The notes under the pieces: model-generated
What the model was told of the DNA's origin: nothing
Seen by the model: the letters and a program-made list of their open reading frames with translations, nothing else
The model's database searches: none
DNA from: Leptolyngbya ohadii IS1
Lineage (GTDB): Bacteria > Cyanobacteriota > Cyanobacteriia > Elainellales > Elainellaceae
Reading direction: 5' to 3'
DNA length: 64,000 nucleotides
NCBI RefSeq assembly: GCF_002215035.1
Contig: NZ_NKFP01000001.1
Span: 679,501 to 743,500 of the forward strand
Program-made: the position numbers and the translations under genes
Shown here: positions 7,426 to 16,045 of the stretch, piece after piece
Layout: each line of letters starts with the position of its first letter
Position numbering within the stretch: the stretch's first letter is position 1

Positions 7426-9597
7426 ATGGAGTTAAGTACCGTGGCTACTGAAAACCACTCTTTATCTCAGCAGTACTGGCTAATTCTAAAGCGGCGTTGG
7501 TGGATTGGAACAGGTGTTTTTGTGATTCTTCTGTCTCTGCTATTGCTGCTTGCGTCCTCCAGACGATCGAGCTATAAAGCAGAAGGAATTCTCAGGTTTG
7601 AGCGAACCAGCCCCACCTCTTCTCTGACGGGTGTGGGTCAGGAGATCTATAACTTGGAGCCGATCGTAGAAAGAAATAATCCTCTGTCCACGGAAGCTGA
7701 AGTCATTCGCTCTACGCCGATCGTCAAAAGCGTCATCAGTCATCTGCATTTAGAGGACGCTAAAGGATTACCGCTTAAAACAGAAGACTTCTTGAGCCAA
7801 TTGAGAGTAACGGAGGTGCGCGGAACCGACATCCTGAAACTTTCCTACACCGACGCGAATCCTCAGCAGGCAGCAGCCGTTGTGAATGCGCTGATGGACA
7901 GTTACATCAGATATAATATTCAGTCCCGCCGATCGCAGGCGCAGAAAGCTCGCGAATTTGCTGAAGAGAATTTACCCAAGACTGAAATGGCAGTCCAGCA
8001 GGCAGAAGATACGCTGCGCCAGTTTGAGGAAAAGAATAGAATCGTCGCTTTAGAGAATCAGGCATCTGCAACGGTTTCTCGACTTACAAGTTTACAGGAA
8101 CAGGCAACGAACCTTCAGTCTCAAATTTCGGATGTCGATGCTCAGATTGTAGAGTTACAGAATAGTCTAGGAACGAATTTGCAGCAGGCGATCTCATCTA
8201 CTGCTCTCAGTCAGTCTGCCGGAGTGCAGAGGGCACTGGAGGAACTCCAGCAAATTCAGGCTCAACTAGCCCTTCAACGCAGCCGCTTTACTGAAAATAG
8301 CCCTATGGTCATGAGCCTACGCAACCGGGAAGCTGCATTAGAAAGCCTCCTCCAGCAGAGAATTGGCACAGTCACGGGCAATTCAACCCTTACAGTTCCA
8401 ACCAATCTTCAGCTCGGCGAACTTCAACAGGATATTACGCGCGAAATAGTGCTTCTCAGAGCCAGACGACAGGGACTTGTGCGGCAATTTGCTACGGTAA
8501 TAAAGGCACAGGATACCTACAGGCAGCAGGCAGATGCAATTCCCCAACTCAAGAAAACGCAGCGTGAGCTGGAGCGTCGCTTACAGGGATCGCAGGCAAC
8601 CTATTCCCGCCTCCTGGAAAAAGTTGCGGAGCTGCGTGTGGCAGAGGGGCAGAATGTTGGAAATGCCTTCGTTCTAGCCGTGGCTGATGTTCCGGATAAA
8701 CCTATCTCTTCTAAGGCGTTAAAGCTTGTGGCAGGGTTACTCAGTCTTCTCGGAGCAGGAGCAGCGGTCTATATTATCGAACAGCGGGATCAGCGAATTA
8801 AAACGGTGGATCAAGCGAGAAAAGTATTTGGCTTGCCTCTACTGGGACTCATCCCACACTACAGCAGGATTAGGGGATTGAACGATCAGGAATTCCTGAC
8901 AAGCCAGGCAACCGACAACGCGCCCTCTTCTGCGATCGATGCAGCCTACCGAATGCTACAAGCAAATCTGCGGTTCCTGCGCTCGGATCAGAAACTCCGG
9001 ACAATTGTTATCACCAGTTCAGTTGCCCATGAAGGTAAATCAACCGTAACGGCTCATCTGGCGGCAGCGATCGCTAAAACCAATCGGCGTGTGCTGCTCA
9101 TTGATGCAGACATGCACCGTCCCTCTCAGCACGAAATTTGGGGACTGTCCAATGAAGTGGGACTCAGCCATGTTCTGGTCGAACAAACCGATCTCAAGAG
9201 CGCAATTCGATCAATCAATCCGCAGCTGCACGTTTTGACCTCAGGGGTTGTACCGCCGGACTCTTTAGGGCTATTGGACTCCCAGACCATGACAGCCCTG
9301 ATCGAGCAGTGTTCTCGCAGCTATGAGATGGTTCTGATCGATACGCCCCCCGTACCTTCTGCGGCGGATGCGCTGATCTTAGGAAGGATGACAGATGGAA
9401 TACTGCTGGTCGTTCGTCCTGGATGCGTTGACTATAGCAGTGCGATTCTTTGTATGGAGCGCCTGGAACAGTCAGAGCAAAAGATTCTAGGACAAGTCGT
9501 GAATGGTTTCGTTGCCAGTAACGAGCCTTATAACAATAGTTTTTACTTCATCAAACAGAATTTCGATCGTGGAGGAGTGAGCAAATCGAGTGTATAA
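7426..9597 (+). CDS. Polysaccharide co-polymerase with tyrosine autokinase domain (Wzc/BY-kinase)
   Basis: Controls polymer length and export in Wzy-dependent exopolysaccharide assembly at the inner membrane. The 723-residue protein carries an N-terminal Wzz domain with the first membrane segment near residues 25-46, a long periplasmic coiled coil (about 180-420), a second membrane segment near 430-448, and a cytoplasmic BY-kinase domain. The kinase has Walker A SSVAHEGKST near 530-540, Walker A' VLLIDADMHRPS near 560 and Walker B VLIDTPPVPSAADA near 640. The C-terminus has only a few tyrosines (EPYNNSFYF), fewer than the tyrosine cluster of classical Wzc. It is divergent from the priming-transferase operon. 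The gene is preceded by a weak Shine-Dalgarno but the start fits the family. Confidence 0.92.
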   Translation: MELSTVATENHSLSQQYWLILKRRWWIGTGVFVILLSLLLLLASSRRSSYKAEGILRFERTSPTSSLTGVGQEIYNLEPIVERNNPLSTEAEVIRSTPIVKSVISHLHLEDAKGLPLKTEDFLSQLRVTEVRGTDILKLSYTDANPQQAAAVVNALMDSYIRYNIQSRRSQAQKAREFAEENLPKTEMAVQQAEDTLRQFEEKNRIVALENQASATVSRLTSLQEQATNLQSQISDVDAQIVELQNSLGTNLQQAISSTALSQSAGVQRALEELQQIQAQLALQRSRFTENSPMVMSLRNREAALESLLQQRIGTVTGNSTLTVPTNLQLGELQQDITREIVLLRARRQGLVRQFATVIKAQDTYRQQADAIPQLKKTQRELERRLQGSQATYSRLLEKVAELRVAEGQNVGNAFVLAVADVPDKPISSKALKLVAGLLSLLGAGAAVYIIEQRDQRIKTVDQARKVFGLPLLGLIPHYSRIRGLNDQEFLTSQATDNAPSSAIDAAYRMLQANLRFLRSDQKLRTIVITSSVAHEGKSTVTAHLAAAIAKTNRRVLLIDADMHRPSQHEIWGLSNEVGLSHVLVEQTDLKSAIRSINPQLHVLTSGVVPPDSLGLLDSQTMTALIEQCSRSYEMVLIDTPPVPSAADALILGRMTDGILLVVRPGCVDYSSAILCMERLEQSEQKILGQVVNGFVASNEPYNNSFYFIKQNFDRGGVSKSSV

Positions 9598-10157
9598 AGA
9601 ATTTTTCAAACTATACACTTGCTGTCCCGGTCTTGCTGCCCCAGTCTTGCTGCCCTGATAACCAGCCAGTTTTTCCCCAGATTGTCTCCTGCCCGTTCTG
9701 CGGCAGTTAGAATTCAGCGTCTAATTCCAGTATCCAGTGGACGAGGATGGCGATCGCCTGACGGATTGCCTGCGGCGTCATTTTATTGACTGTTCTTATT
9801 GACTGTTCAAGCCGTTGCCTGGTGGGGCGGTGCTCTGTTTACCAGTCTGTTTGTCAGAATGAGGCATACAATTCCCTGTTCTGGAGGTCTAGTAACTCAC
9901 TCTATGCCTGAGAGCTGGTAATCAACTCTAGGATAGACGCTGCTTTTCTGGGAATGTGATAGAACTCAATTTAATCTCTGGAGAATATGCATTTTGACAA
10001 ATCGGCTTGATTCCAACCACCCACGGAAAGATGATTAATCCCACGACTGTAGAAGCCAGAACCCAGTTGGATAACCTGATCCATACCGACCTGAACAACC
10101 GGGTCGCCGACGCCAAAGAGCAGGGAATTCCCACTCGTTGCAGAGGACGGCTTTAAG
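9598..10157. other. Intergenic stretch with short duplications, no clear gene
   Basis: Between wzc and the kinase remnant I see only short doublets: GTCTTGCTGCCCCA-like twice near 9631-9656 and TTATTGACTGTTC twice near 9783-9809. A 24-codon reverse-strand frame (9707-9781) and a 41-codon forward frame (10031-10156) are open but too short to support as genes. Confidence 0.5.
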
Positions 10158-10395
10158 TTGGGACCATTCAACGAACTGGAATTGATACAGGCAGCGACGG
10201 CTCAGGTGGCAGCAGCCTCAGAACGATCGCGTCTCCTAACCGAACTCCTAACCGAACTACAGGTATGTGCCGAAGCCCTGACTCAGGTGAGCCGCCTCAA
10301 AGACGAATTTTTTGCCCTGCTGTCCCACGAACTCCGATCGCCCTTTAACCCTATTCTGGGCTGGACTTGTCTCTTGCGAAACGGCAAGCTAGATC
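10158..10395 (+). pseudogene. Truncated histidine-kinase remnant
   Basis: The translation gives a helical linker followed by RLKDEFFALLSHELRSPFNP and ILGWTCLLRNGKLD, a HisKA dimerisation/phosphoacceptor segment with the H-box histidine. Homology stops at about 10395, immediately before the next kinase gene, and no ATPase domain follows. Upstream sensor domains are missing and there is no good start codon. The segment is similar to the second HisKA of the downstream hybrid kinase, so it is the stump of a related kinase that was deleted or displaced. An alternative is a partial gene duplication. Confidence 0.7.
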
Positions 10396-10428
10396 AAGAT
10401 CGGCATGGAAGGAACGTGGAGAGGTCAG

Positions 10429-13400
10429 ATGAGGCAGAGTGATCAGGCATCTGAACAGGTGCTGACGGGCAACAGTGAGATGGCGAAAAGAATGCGGCAG
10501 ATGGACTGGTCGCAAACTTCCCTGGGTGCAGTCGAAACGTGGTCTCAAAGTCTGCGTTCAGCCTTGAGTATCTGCCTCAATTCTCGCTTTCCGATCGCGC
10601 TTTATTGGGGAAAAGACTTTACGCTGCTCTACAACGATGCCTGGCGACCCATTGTGGGAGACAAACACCCCTGGGCATTAGGGCGTCCGGGGCAGGAAGT
10701 CTGGTCGGAAATTTGGGACAGTATTGGTCCAGAGCTTGTCAAAGTCGTCGCAATGGGTGAGGGAACGTTTCATCACGACGAACTTCTTGCGATGCATCGA
10801 TTTGGCTACACCGAAGAGTGCTTTTTTGAGTACACCTTCAATCCGGTGCAGGGACAGGGTGGCAGGGTGGATGGGGTGATCAACATTGTGACCGAAACGA
10901 CATATCGGGTGTTGAACGATCGCCGCGCCCAGCTGTTGCGAGAGGTGAGTGCCAGAACTGGAGCCACTCAAACTACAGAGGAAGCCTGTGCAGCAATCAT
11001 GGCAGCCCTCCGCACGAATCCCGCAGATGTTCCGGCTGCGTTTCTCTACCTTGCAGATTCAGAGGGTAAACAGGCGGATCGATTTCACGATGCTGCGGTT
11101 GATGGTTCCGGGTGTCCTGAGAGCGTCAATCTAGAGAATCCAGATGCTGATCCCTGGCTGATTGCTCGCGCCGCTCAAACAAATCAACCGCAGATTATTG
11201 ACGACCTTCCCCGACTAGGGCAGTTTCCGGGTACGCCCTGGTCTGAGCCACCTCAGCAAGCGATCGTATTGCCGATTGCCACCACGGGACAAGGAAAAAT
11301 TAGCGGACTACTGGTTGCAATTGTCAGCCCTCGCCGTAGGCTTGATGAATTCTACTGCAACTTCTTCAGTCAGCTTGCGGGACAAATAGCAATGGCGATC
11401 GCAAATGCCCGTGCCTATGAAGAAGAACGTAAACGCGCTGAGGCACTGGCGGAAATCGATCGCGCTAAAACAGTCTTCTTTAGCAACGTGTCCCACGAAT
11501 TTCGCACGCCCCTGACTTTAATGCTGGGACCGACCGAGGACGCACTCAATGATTCCAACGAACCCCTACCGACAAACCAGCGAGAGCGCATTCAAACGGT
11601 GCAGCGAAACGGCATCCGGCTGCTCAAGCTCGTCAACACGCTGCTAGACTTTTCCCGGATTGAAGCGGGACGGGTCGAGGCGGTTTATGAACCTGTCAAT
11701 CTCTCAGCTTTTACCGCAGAACTGGCATCGGTTTTTCAATCGGCGATCGATCGAGCTGGAATGTATCTGTTGATTGACTGTCCGCCCCTGCCGGAACCGG
11801 TGTATGTCGATCGGGAGATGTGGGAAAAGATTGTTTTTAATCTGCTTTCTAATGCCTTTAAGTTCACATTTGCAGGCGAAATCTGCGTTCGTTTAAGGTG
11901 GCAGCACGATCACGTTGAGCTATCGGTACGGGATACGGGCATTGGCATTCCGGCTACCGAACTACCTCATTTGTTTGAGCGGTTTCATCGAGTCAAAGGC
12001 GCACAGGGACGCAGCTTTGAGGGGTCGGGCATCGGACTTTCGCTGGTGCAGGAATTGGTGAAGCTACACGGAGGAGCGATCGATGTTACGAGCACTGAAG
12101 GGCAAGGAACCTGCTTTACAATCTCGATTCCCACTGGCACAGCCCATCTTGCACCAGAGCGCATCGGCTCGGCTCGAAAGCTAGCTTCTACGGCACTAAA
12201 CTCAAATTCCTACCTGGAGGAAGCCCTGCGGTGGTTGCCGGAAGAGAATGGGGAGGTGGGGAGTCGGGAGTGGGGAGTTGGGAATGGGGCGCAGGGGCGC
12301 AGGGGAGCAGGAGAGCAGGAGAGCAGAGAATTCACCCCCTCATCCACCTATGCACCCATCCACCCATCCACCCATCCACTCACTTCCCCATCCCCCCCGC
12401 TTGCCCGGATTCTGCTTGCCGATGACAACGCCGATATGCGCGATTATGTGGGGCGGCTGTTGAGTCAGCAGTACCAGGTTGAAGCTGTATCCGATGGGGC
12501 GGCGGCTCTGGAAGCAATTCGTCAGCAGGCTCCTGACCTGATTTTAACGGATGTGATGATGCCGAATCTGGATGGGTTTGGCTTGCTGCAAGCCCTTCGC
12601 GCCGACCCTCAGACGCGGGAAGTCCCGATTATTCTGCTGTCTGCTCGTGCCGGAGAAGAAGCACGGGTTGAAGGATTGGCAGCCGGAGCTGATGATTACC
12701 TCACGAAACCTTTTTCTGCCCGCGAACTGCTGGCACGGGTCGAGGCAACCCTGAAGCTGGCGCAAATGCGGCGTGAGGCAAGCATTGCTATCCGCGAGTC
12801 AGAAGCAAAATATCGCCTGTTGTTTGAATCGATGGATCAGGGCTTCTGCATTGTTGAAACGGTGTTTGGCGCAAACTATCAGCCTCTCGACTACCGTTTT
12901 TTGCTCACCAATCCCGCCTTTGATCGGCAGACAGACACAGAAGATGTTGTGGGAAAAACGATGCGTGAGATTGCTCCCCAGCACGAAGACTATTGGTTTG
13001 AAATCTACGGCAGGGTAGCTTTAACAGGTGAAGCAATCCGCTTTGAGAATTTCGCTCAGGCGTTTCATCGCTGGTATGAGGTTCACGCTTTTCGAGTGGG
13101 GGAACCAGGGCTGAATCGAGTGGGTATCCTGTTCAATGACATTACCGATCGCAAGCAAGCCGAACGTGAACGCGAACAGCTTTTGGCACGGGAGCAGGCA
13201 GCACGGGAAGAAGCTCAGGCGGCAAACCGAATTAAAGATGAATTTCTAGCGGTTTTATCGCACGAACTGCGATCGCCCCTGAATCCCATTCTCGGTTGGG
13301 CAAAGCTATTAAAGACAGGTAAGCTAGACGCTGCTAAAACGGCTCAGGCACTCACGACGATCGAACGCAATGCCAAACTTCAGTCGGAGCTGATCGAAGA

Positions 13401-14337
13401 CCTGCTGGATGTCTCTCGTATTCTGCAAGGCAAACTGAGCCTGAACGTGGGTTCAGTCGATCTAAAATCGACGGTTCAATCCGCGATCGAAACGGTGCGT
13501 CTGGCGGCGGAAGCCAGGTCTATCGCGCTAGAATTCCATCTGGATTCGAGCGTCGGACAGGTTTCTGGTGATGCGACCCGTCTTCAGCAGGTGGTCTGGA
13601 ACCTACTCTCAAACGCTGTCAAATTCACTCCTGCGGGAGGGCACGTAGTGGTGCGGTTAGCGCAGGTGGATGGGCAAGCGCAGATTACGGTCAGCGATAG
13701 CGGCAAGGGCATTGCGGCAAAATTCTTGCCCTTTGTGTTTGACTATTTCCGGCAGGAGGATGGTGCCACGACGCGTAAGTTTGGCGGATTGGGGCTGGGG
13801 CTGGCGATCGTGCGTCATCTGGTGGAGCTACACGGCGGCACGGTTAAGGCAGAAAGTCCGGGAGAAGGGCTGGGTGCCACGTTTACGGTAAAACTACCGC
13901 TGATGCCGATCGAGTCTACACCAAAGCACGATCGCCCCTACACTGAATCCTCGCTTGATCTGAAGGGTATCCGGGTGTTAGTGATCGATGACGAGATCGA
14001 TTCCCGCGAGTTTGTTGCCTTTGTGCTGGAGCAGGCAGGGGCGATCGTCACTCCAGCTTCCACTGCCAGCGAGGGATTTCTGGCATTCACGCAATCTCCG
14101 CCGGATGTTCTGTTAAGTGACATTGGGATGCCGGATATGGATGGTTACATGCTGATGCGACAGATTCGATTGCTGTCGTCAGAGCAGGGTGGAGCAGTTC
14201 CGGCAATTGCCCTGACCGCTTACGCTGGGGATTTTAATCAGCAACAGGCATTGCAGGCAGGGTTTCAAACCCATTTAGCAAAGCCGATCGAACCAAACCA
14301 CCTCATTGAGGCGATCGTATCTGTGATGAGCCAATGA
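10429..14337 (+). CDS. Giant hybrid histidine kinase with two kinase cores and two receivers
   Basis: A 1302-residue soluble sensor. Domain order: N-terminal PAS-like domain (TSLGAVETWSQSLRSALSIC type), GAF (about 185-340), first HisKA with SHEFRTPLTLMLGP near 355 and its HATPase, a low-complexity linker, receiver 1 (ADDNADMRDYV, phospho-Asp in LILTDVMMPNLDG), a PAS domain, second HisKA with SHELRSPLNPILGW near 943 and HATPase (DSGKGIAAK, GLGLGLAIVRHL), and receiver 2 (VIDDEIDSREF, LLSDIGMPDMDG). No membrane segment is seen, so it should sense a cytoplasmic or diffusible cue. The start at 10429 has GGAGAGG 4 nt upstream; an ATG 8 codons earlier is less well placed. No separate response regulator is adjacent. 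The linker is odd: see the repeat entry at 12244-12410. Confidence 0.92.
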   Translation: MRQSDQASEQVLTGNSEMAKRMRQMDWSQTSLGAVETWSQSLRSALSICLNSRFPIALYWGKDFTLLYNDAWRPIVGDKHPWALGRPGQEVWSEIWDSIGPELVKVVAMGEGTFHHDELLAMHRFGYTEECFFEYTFNPVQGQGGRVDGVINIVTETTYRVLNDRRAQLLREVSARTGATQTTEEACAAIMAALRTNPADVPAAFLYLADSEGKQADRFHDAAVDGSGCPESVNLENPDADPWLIARAAQTNQPQIIDDLPRLGQFPGTPWSEPPQQAIVLPIATTGQGKISGLLVAIVSPRRRLDEFYCNFFSQLAGQIAMAIANARAYEEERKRAEALAEIDRAKTVFFSNVSHEFRTPLTLMLGPTEDALNDSNEPLPTNQRERIQTVQRNGIRLLKLVNTLLDFSRIEAGRVEAVYEPVNLSAFTAELASVFQSAIDRAGMYLLIDCPPLPEPVYVDREMWEKIVFNLLSNAFKFTFAGEICVRLRWQHDHVELSVRDTGIGIPATELPHLFERFHRVKGAQGRSFEGSGIGLSLVQELVKLHGGAIDVTSTEGQGTCFTISIPTGTAHLAPERIGSARKLASTALNSNSYLEEALRWLPEENGEVGSREWGVGNGAQGRRGAGEQESREFTPSSTYAPIHPSTHPLTSPSPPLARILLADDNADMRDYVGRLLSQQYQVEAVSDGAAALEAIRQQAPDLILTDVMMPNLDGFGLLQALRADPQTREVPIILLSARAGEEARVEGLAAGADDYLTKPFSARELLARVEATLKLAQMRREASIAIRESEAKYRLLFESMDQGFCIVETVFGANYQPLDYRFLLTNPAFDRQTDTEDVVGKTMREIAPQHEDYWFEIYGRVALTGEAIRFENFAQAFHRWYEVHAFRVGEPGLNRVGILFNDITDRKQAEREREQLLAREQAAREEAQAANRIKDEFLAVLSHELRSPLNPILGWAKLLKTGKLDAAKTAQALTTIERNAKLQSELIEDLLDVSRILQGKLSLNVGSVDLKSTVQSAIETVRLAAEARSIALEFHLDSSVGQVSGDATRLQQVVWNLLSNAVKFTPAGGHVVVRLAQVDGQAQITVSDSGKGIAAKFLPFVFDYFRQEDGATTRKFGGLGLGLAIVRHLVELHGGTVKAESPGEGLGATFTVKLPLMPIESTPKHDRPYTESSLDLKGIRVLVIDDEIDSREFVAFVLEQAGAIVTPASTASEGFLAFTQSPPDVLLSDIGMPDMDGYMLMRQIRLLSSEQGGAVPAIALTAYAGDFNQQQALQAGFQTHLAKPIEPNHLIEAIVSVMSQ
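12244..12410 (+). repeat. Low-complexity insertion inside the hybrid kinase gene
   Basis: A purine-rich run of GGGGAGT/GGGAATGGGG-type units (12248-12330) is followed by repeated CACCCATC units (12345-12400). Both are typical of cyanobacterial intergenic minisatellite sequence, yet here they stay in frame and encode a Gly/Glu/Arg-rich then Pro/Ser/Thr/His-rich linker between the first ATPase and the first receiver. Confidence 0.8.
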
Positions 14338-14350
14338 GAATTAAACATTA

Positions 14351-14415
14351 GATTAGCTCAAAAGATTAGCTCAAAAGATTAGCTCAAAAGATTAGCTCAA
14401 AAGATTAGCTCAAAG
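14351..14415. repeat. Five tandem copies of a 13-bp unit downstream of the kinase
   Basis: The unit GATTAGCTCAAAA repeats five times, the last copy ending in AAAGAC. It starts within 15 bp of the kinase stop codon and ends just before a putative small reading frame. Copies are virtually identical, which suggests recent slippage. Confidence 0.92.
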
Positions 14416-14429
14416 ACAAGGAGATTTAC

Positions 14430-14567
14430 ATAACGGCTGCGATCGATGAAGCGAACTATGAACCGGATAATCGTGAGTTTGCAAAAGAGCGGGTTTTGCG
14501 ATCTCCGATCTCGGCAGCAATCGGAGCGGCAGCAATAGGAATTGGTGAACAGAAGAAAAGCTATTGA
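14430..14567 (+). CDS. Possible 45-residue small protein with non-ATG start
   Basis: An open frame reads AIDEANYEPDNREFAKERVL followed by a Gly/Ala-rich hydrophobic patch (PISAAIGAAAIGIGEQKKSY). Composition is protein-like. A Shine-Dalgarno AAGGAG (14418-14423) lies 6 nt before an ATA codon at 14430; no ATG, GTG or TTG is available after the preceding in-frame stop. It may be a small gene whose ATG mutated to ATA, one using an unusual start, or chance. No family is recognised. Confidence 0.3.
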   Translation: MTAAIDEANYEPDNREFAKERVLRSPISAAIGAAAIGIGEQKKSY

Positions 14568-15002
14568 AAGTTATTACTAATAGTCATACGCCTGTAAGCT
14601 TTTTTCTCAGACTAACTGCGAGGGAACTGGCAGGCGATGATCGGTGAGATTGATATTCTAGAACTCAGCTAACTTACTAACGTTCAAACCCTTCAGGCGT
14701 TTTGAATACAATAGCTTCAGCTTTAAGTGAATGATCTTAAATTTTTCAACATAGCTTCTCTCAAGCTAGAAGTCCAGCAGCTTCAGGCATTGTGCTTAAC
14801 AATACTTAACCTCAGCTTGTTGAGAATAATTCTAAACTAGCGTTCGTTGGACTTGTTGAGAAAGATAGTCAATAAGAGACCAGCAGGTACGCTCGTTCTC
14901 TCTTCTTCAACCTATGCAGGCTTACGATATTTCAACGGTTAAGTACGACTGGGGGGCTGGAAATGCCCGTTTCGCCACTCTTTCTGGCTTATTGATTTGC
15001 CT
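14568..15002. other. Leader region before the zinc-ribbon and flavodoxin genes
   Basis: No supportable gene. It contains a Fur-box-like dyad at 14817-14837 and a second half-similar TTGTTGAGAAAGATAGTCAA at 14853-14872, consistent with an iron-responsive promoter for the downstream genes. A forward reading frame from 14914 overlaps the real zinc-ribbon gene and looks spurious. Confidence 0.5.
14817..14837. promoter_or_regulatory. Fur-box-like dyad upstream of the zinc-ribbon/isiB genes
   Basis: TTGTTGAGAATAATTCTAAAC contains AGAAT-A-ATTCT, a perfect 5-bp dyad, extended imperfectly to TTGAGAATAATTCTAAA. The same TTGAGAA/TTCTCAA theme recurs at 18652 and 23999 before other iron genes, which supports a shared iron regulator such as FurA. 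Confidence 0.5.
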
Positions 15003-15221
15003 ATGCATTGTTTTTGCTGTTCTGGAAAATTGCTGCGGCACATTGGTCGAGATGGTCTGTACTGGTACTGCACCACCTGTAGACAATCAATGCCGATTGC
15101 GCCAAAACTCGATGTGGCAGTTTGTTGCAGAAAACAGCTGCCTCAAAACGATCGCTCTGCTCACGACAATTTCTGCTGGATTTATATTCCACTGAAGCCA
15201 GAACAGCGCAACGTCGCTTGA
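15003..15221 (+). CDS. Small zinc-ribbon protein
   Basis: A 72-residue protein with two CxxC-type knuckles: MHCFCCSGKLLRHIGRDGLY and then WYCTTCRQSMPI. The CxCC...LLRHI...YWxCxxCxxxMP pattern is shared by short cyanobacterial proteins of unknown function that I recall as frequent in filamentous species. Four to five cysteines likely bind zinc or iron. The ATG at 15003 is used; a TTG two codons upstream is possible. The C-terminal third contains further cysteines and His (VCCRKQLPQ, AHDNFCW). It sits downstream of a Fur-like dyad and upstream of flavodoxin, which hints at an iron-linked role. An overlapping frame (14914-15195) is rejected. Confidence 0.65.
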   Translation: MHCFCCSGKLLRHIGRDGLYWYCTTCRQSMPIAPKLDVAVCCRKQLPQNDRSAHDNFCWIYIPLKPEQRNVA

Positions 15222-15246
15222 GTCGTTCAATCTCTATTAGAACGTC

Positions 15247-15355
15247 TTGGGGCTGAATATTTTTGAGCCGAATATCTTGGGGCTTAATATCTTTAAGCCG
15301 AACATCTTTGAGCCGGATATTTTTGAGCCGGATATCTTTGGGCTGAACATTCTTG
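15247..15355. repeat. Tandem 15-bp repeats upstream of flavodoxin
   Basis: About seven degenerate units of the form AATATCTTTGAGCCG run from 15247 to 15355. The unit length is a multiple of three, so the forward strand encodes a five-residue pattern (NIFEP) and the reverse strand a five-residue pattern (LKDIR). They occupy the flavodoxin leader, ending about 57 bp before its start codon. Confidence 0.88.
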
Positions 15356-15411
15356 AGAGAAGAGAACAAGATGCAAATTCAACATTCGATGGAACAAAAT
15401 CAAGAAGAACT

Positions 15412-15924
15412 ATGGCAAAGATTGGTTTGTTTTACGGAACTCAAACGGGAAATACTCAGACGATCGCAGAGTTGATTCAAAAGGAACTGGGCGGTGATAG
15501 CATCGTTGATTTATACGATATTGCAACCGCAGATACCAGTGATTTTGAATCCTACCCCTGTTTGATTGTGGGTTGCCCGACCTGGAATGTGGGTGATCTG
15601 CAAAGCGACTGGGAAGGCTTTTACGATGAGCTGGACAAGATTACCTTCCAGGGTAAAAAGGTTGCTTACTTTGGTGCAGGCGATCAGGTAGGCTACGCGG
15701 ACAACTTCCAGGACGCAATGGGCATTTTAGAGGAAAAAATTGCTTCCCTGGGGGGCACAACCGTAGGCTACTGGTCTGCCGACGGCTATGATTTCAGCGA
15801 CTCGAAGGCACTGCGTAACGGTAAGTTCGTTGGACTGGCGATCGATGAAGATAATCAGTCCGATCTGACCGATAGCCGCATTAAATCCTGGGTAGCACAG
15901 TTAAAGCGTGAATTCGGCATCTAA
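15412..15924 (+). CDS. isiB: Flavodoxin
   Basis: A 170-residue long-chain flavodoxin that replaces ferredoxin as electron carrier under iron limitation. FMN-binding features: phosphate loop FYGTQTGNTQT at residues 7-17, the tryptophan loop CPTWNVGDLQSDW near 55, and the tyrosine loop GAGDQVGYADNF near 90-101. Length matches cyanobacterial IsiB. The ATG at 15412 is chosen because the protein then begins MAKIGLFYGTQTG as in the family; an in-frame upstream extension only translates the tandem repeats. An IsiC-like hydrolase follows 121 bp downstream and TonB/Fec genes lie next to it. The iron-stress chlorophyll protein gene isiA is not in the window. Confidence 0.96.
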   Translation: MAKIGLFYGTQTGNTQTIAELIQKELGGDSIVDLYDIATADTSDFESYPCLIVGCPTWNVGDLQSDWEGFYDELDKITFQGKKVAYFGAGDQVGYADNFQDAMGILEEKIASLGGTTVGYWSADGYDFSDSKALRNGKFVGLAIDEDNQSDLTDSRIKSWVAQLKREFGI

Positions 15925-16045
15925 CCCGCTCTGGCTCTTTAATTGACTCTTTAATTTGTAAAACATGGCAAGGCAGTGAGACAGACGCTCCCCTTTTCAC
16001 TGCCGCTCTGCTCCCTCACCTCGCAACGACACAAGGAAATTTCTC

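Noticed and set aside
14914-15195. 93-codon forward frame upstream of flavodoxin
   Set aside because: Overlaps the zinc-ribbon gene in another phase; composition is odd and lacks the conserved CxxC pattern of the overlapping frame.
15001-15369. Reverse-strand 122-codon frame with LKDIR repeats
   Set aside because: It is the antisense of the 15-bp tandem repeats plus the zinc-ribbon gene; its open length follows from the codon-multiple unit.
15972-16004. GGCAGTG ... CACTGCC hairpin between isiB and isiC
   Set aside because: Seven-bp stem with a 19-nt loop and no U tract; too weak to call a terminator.
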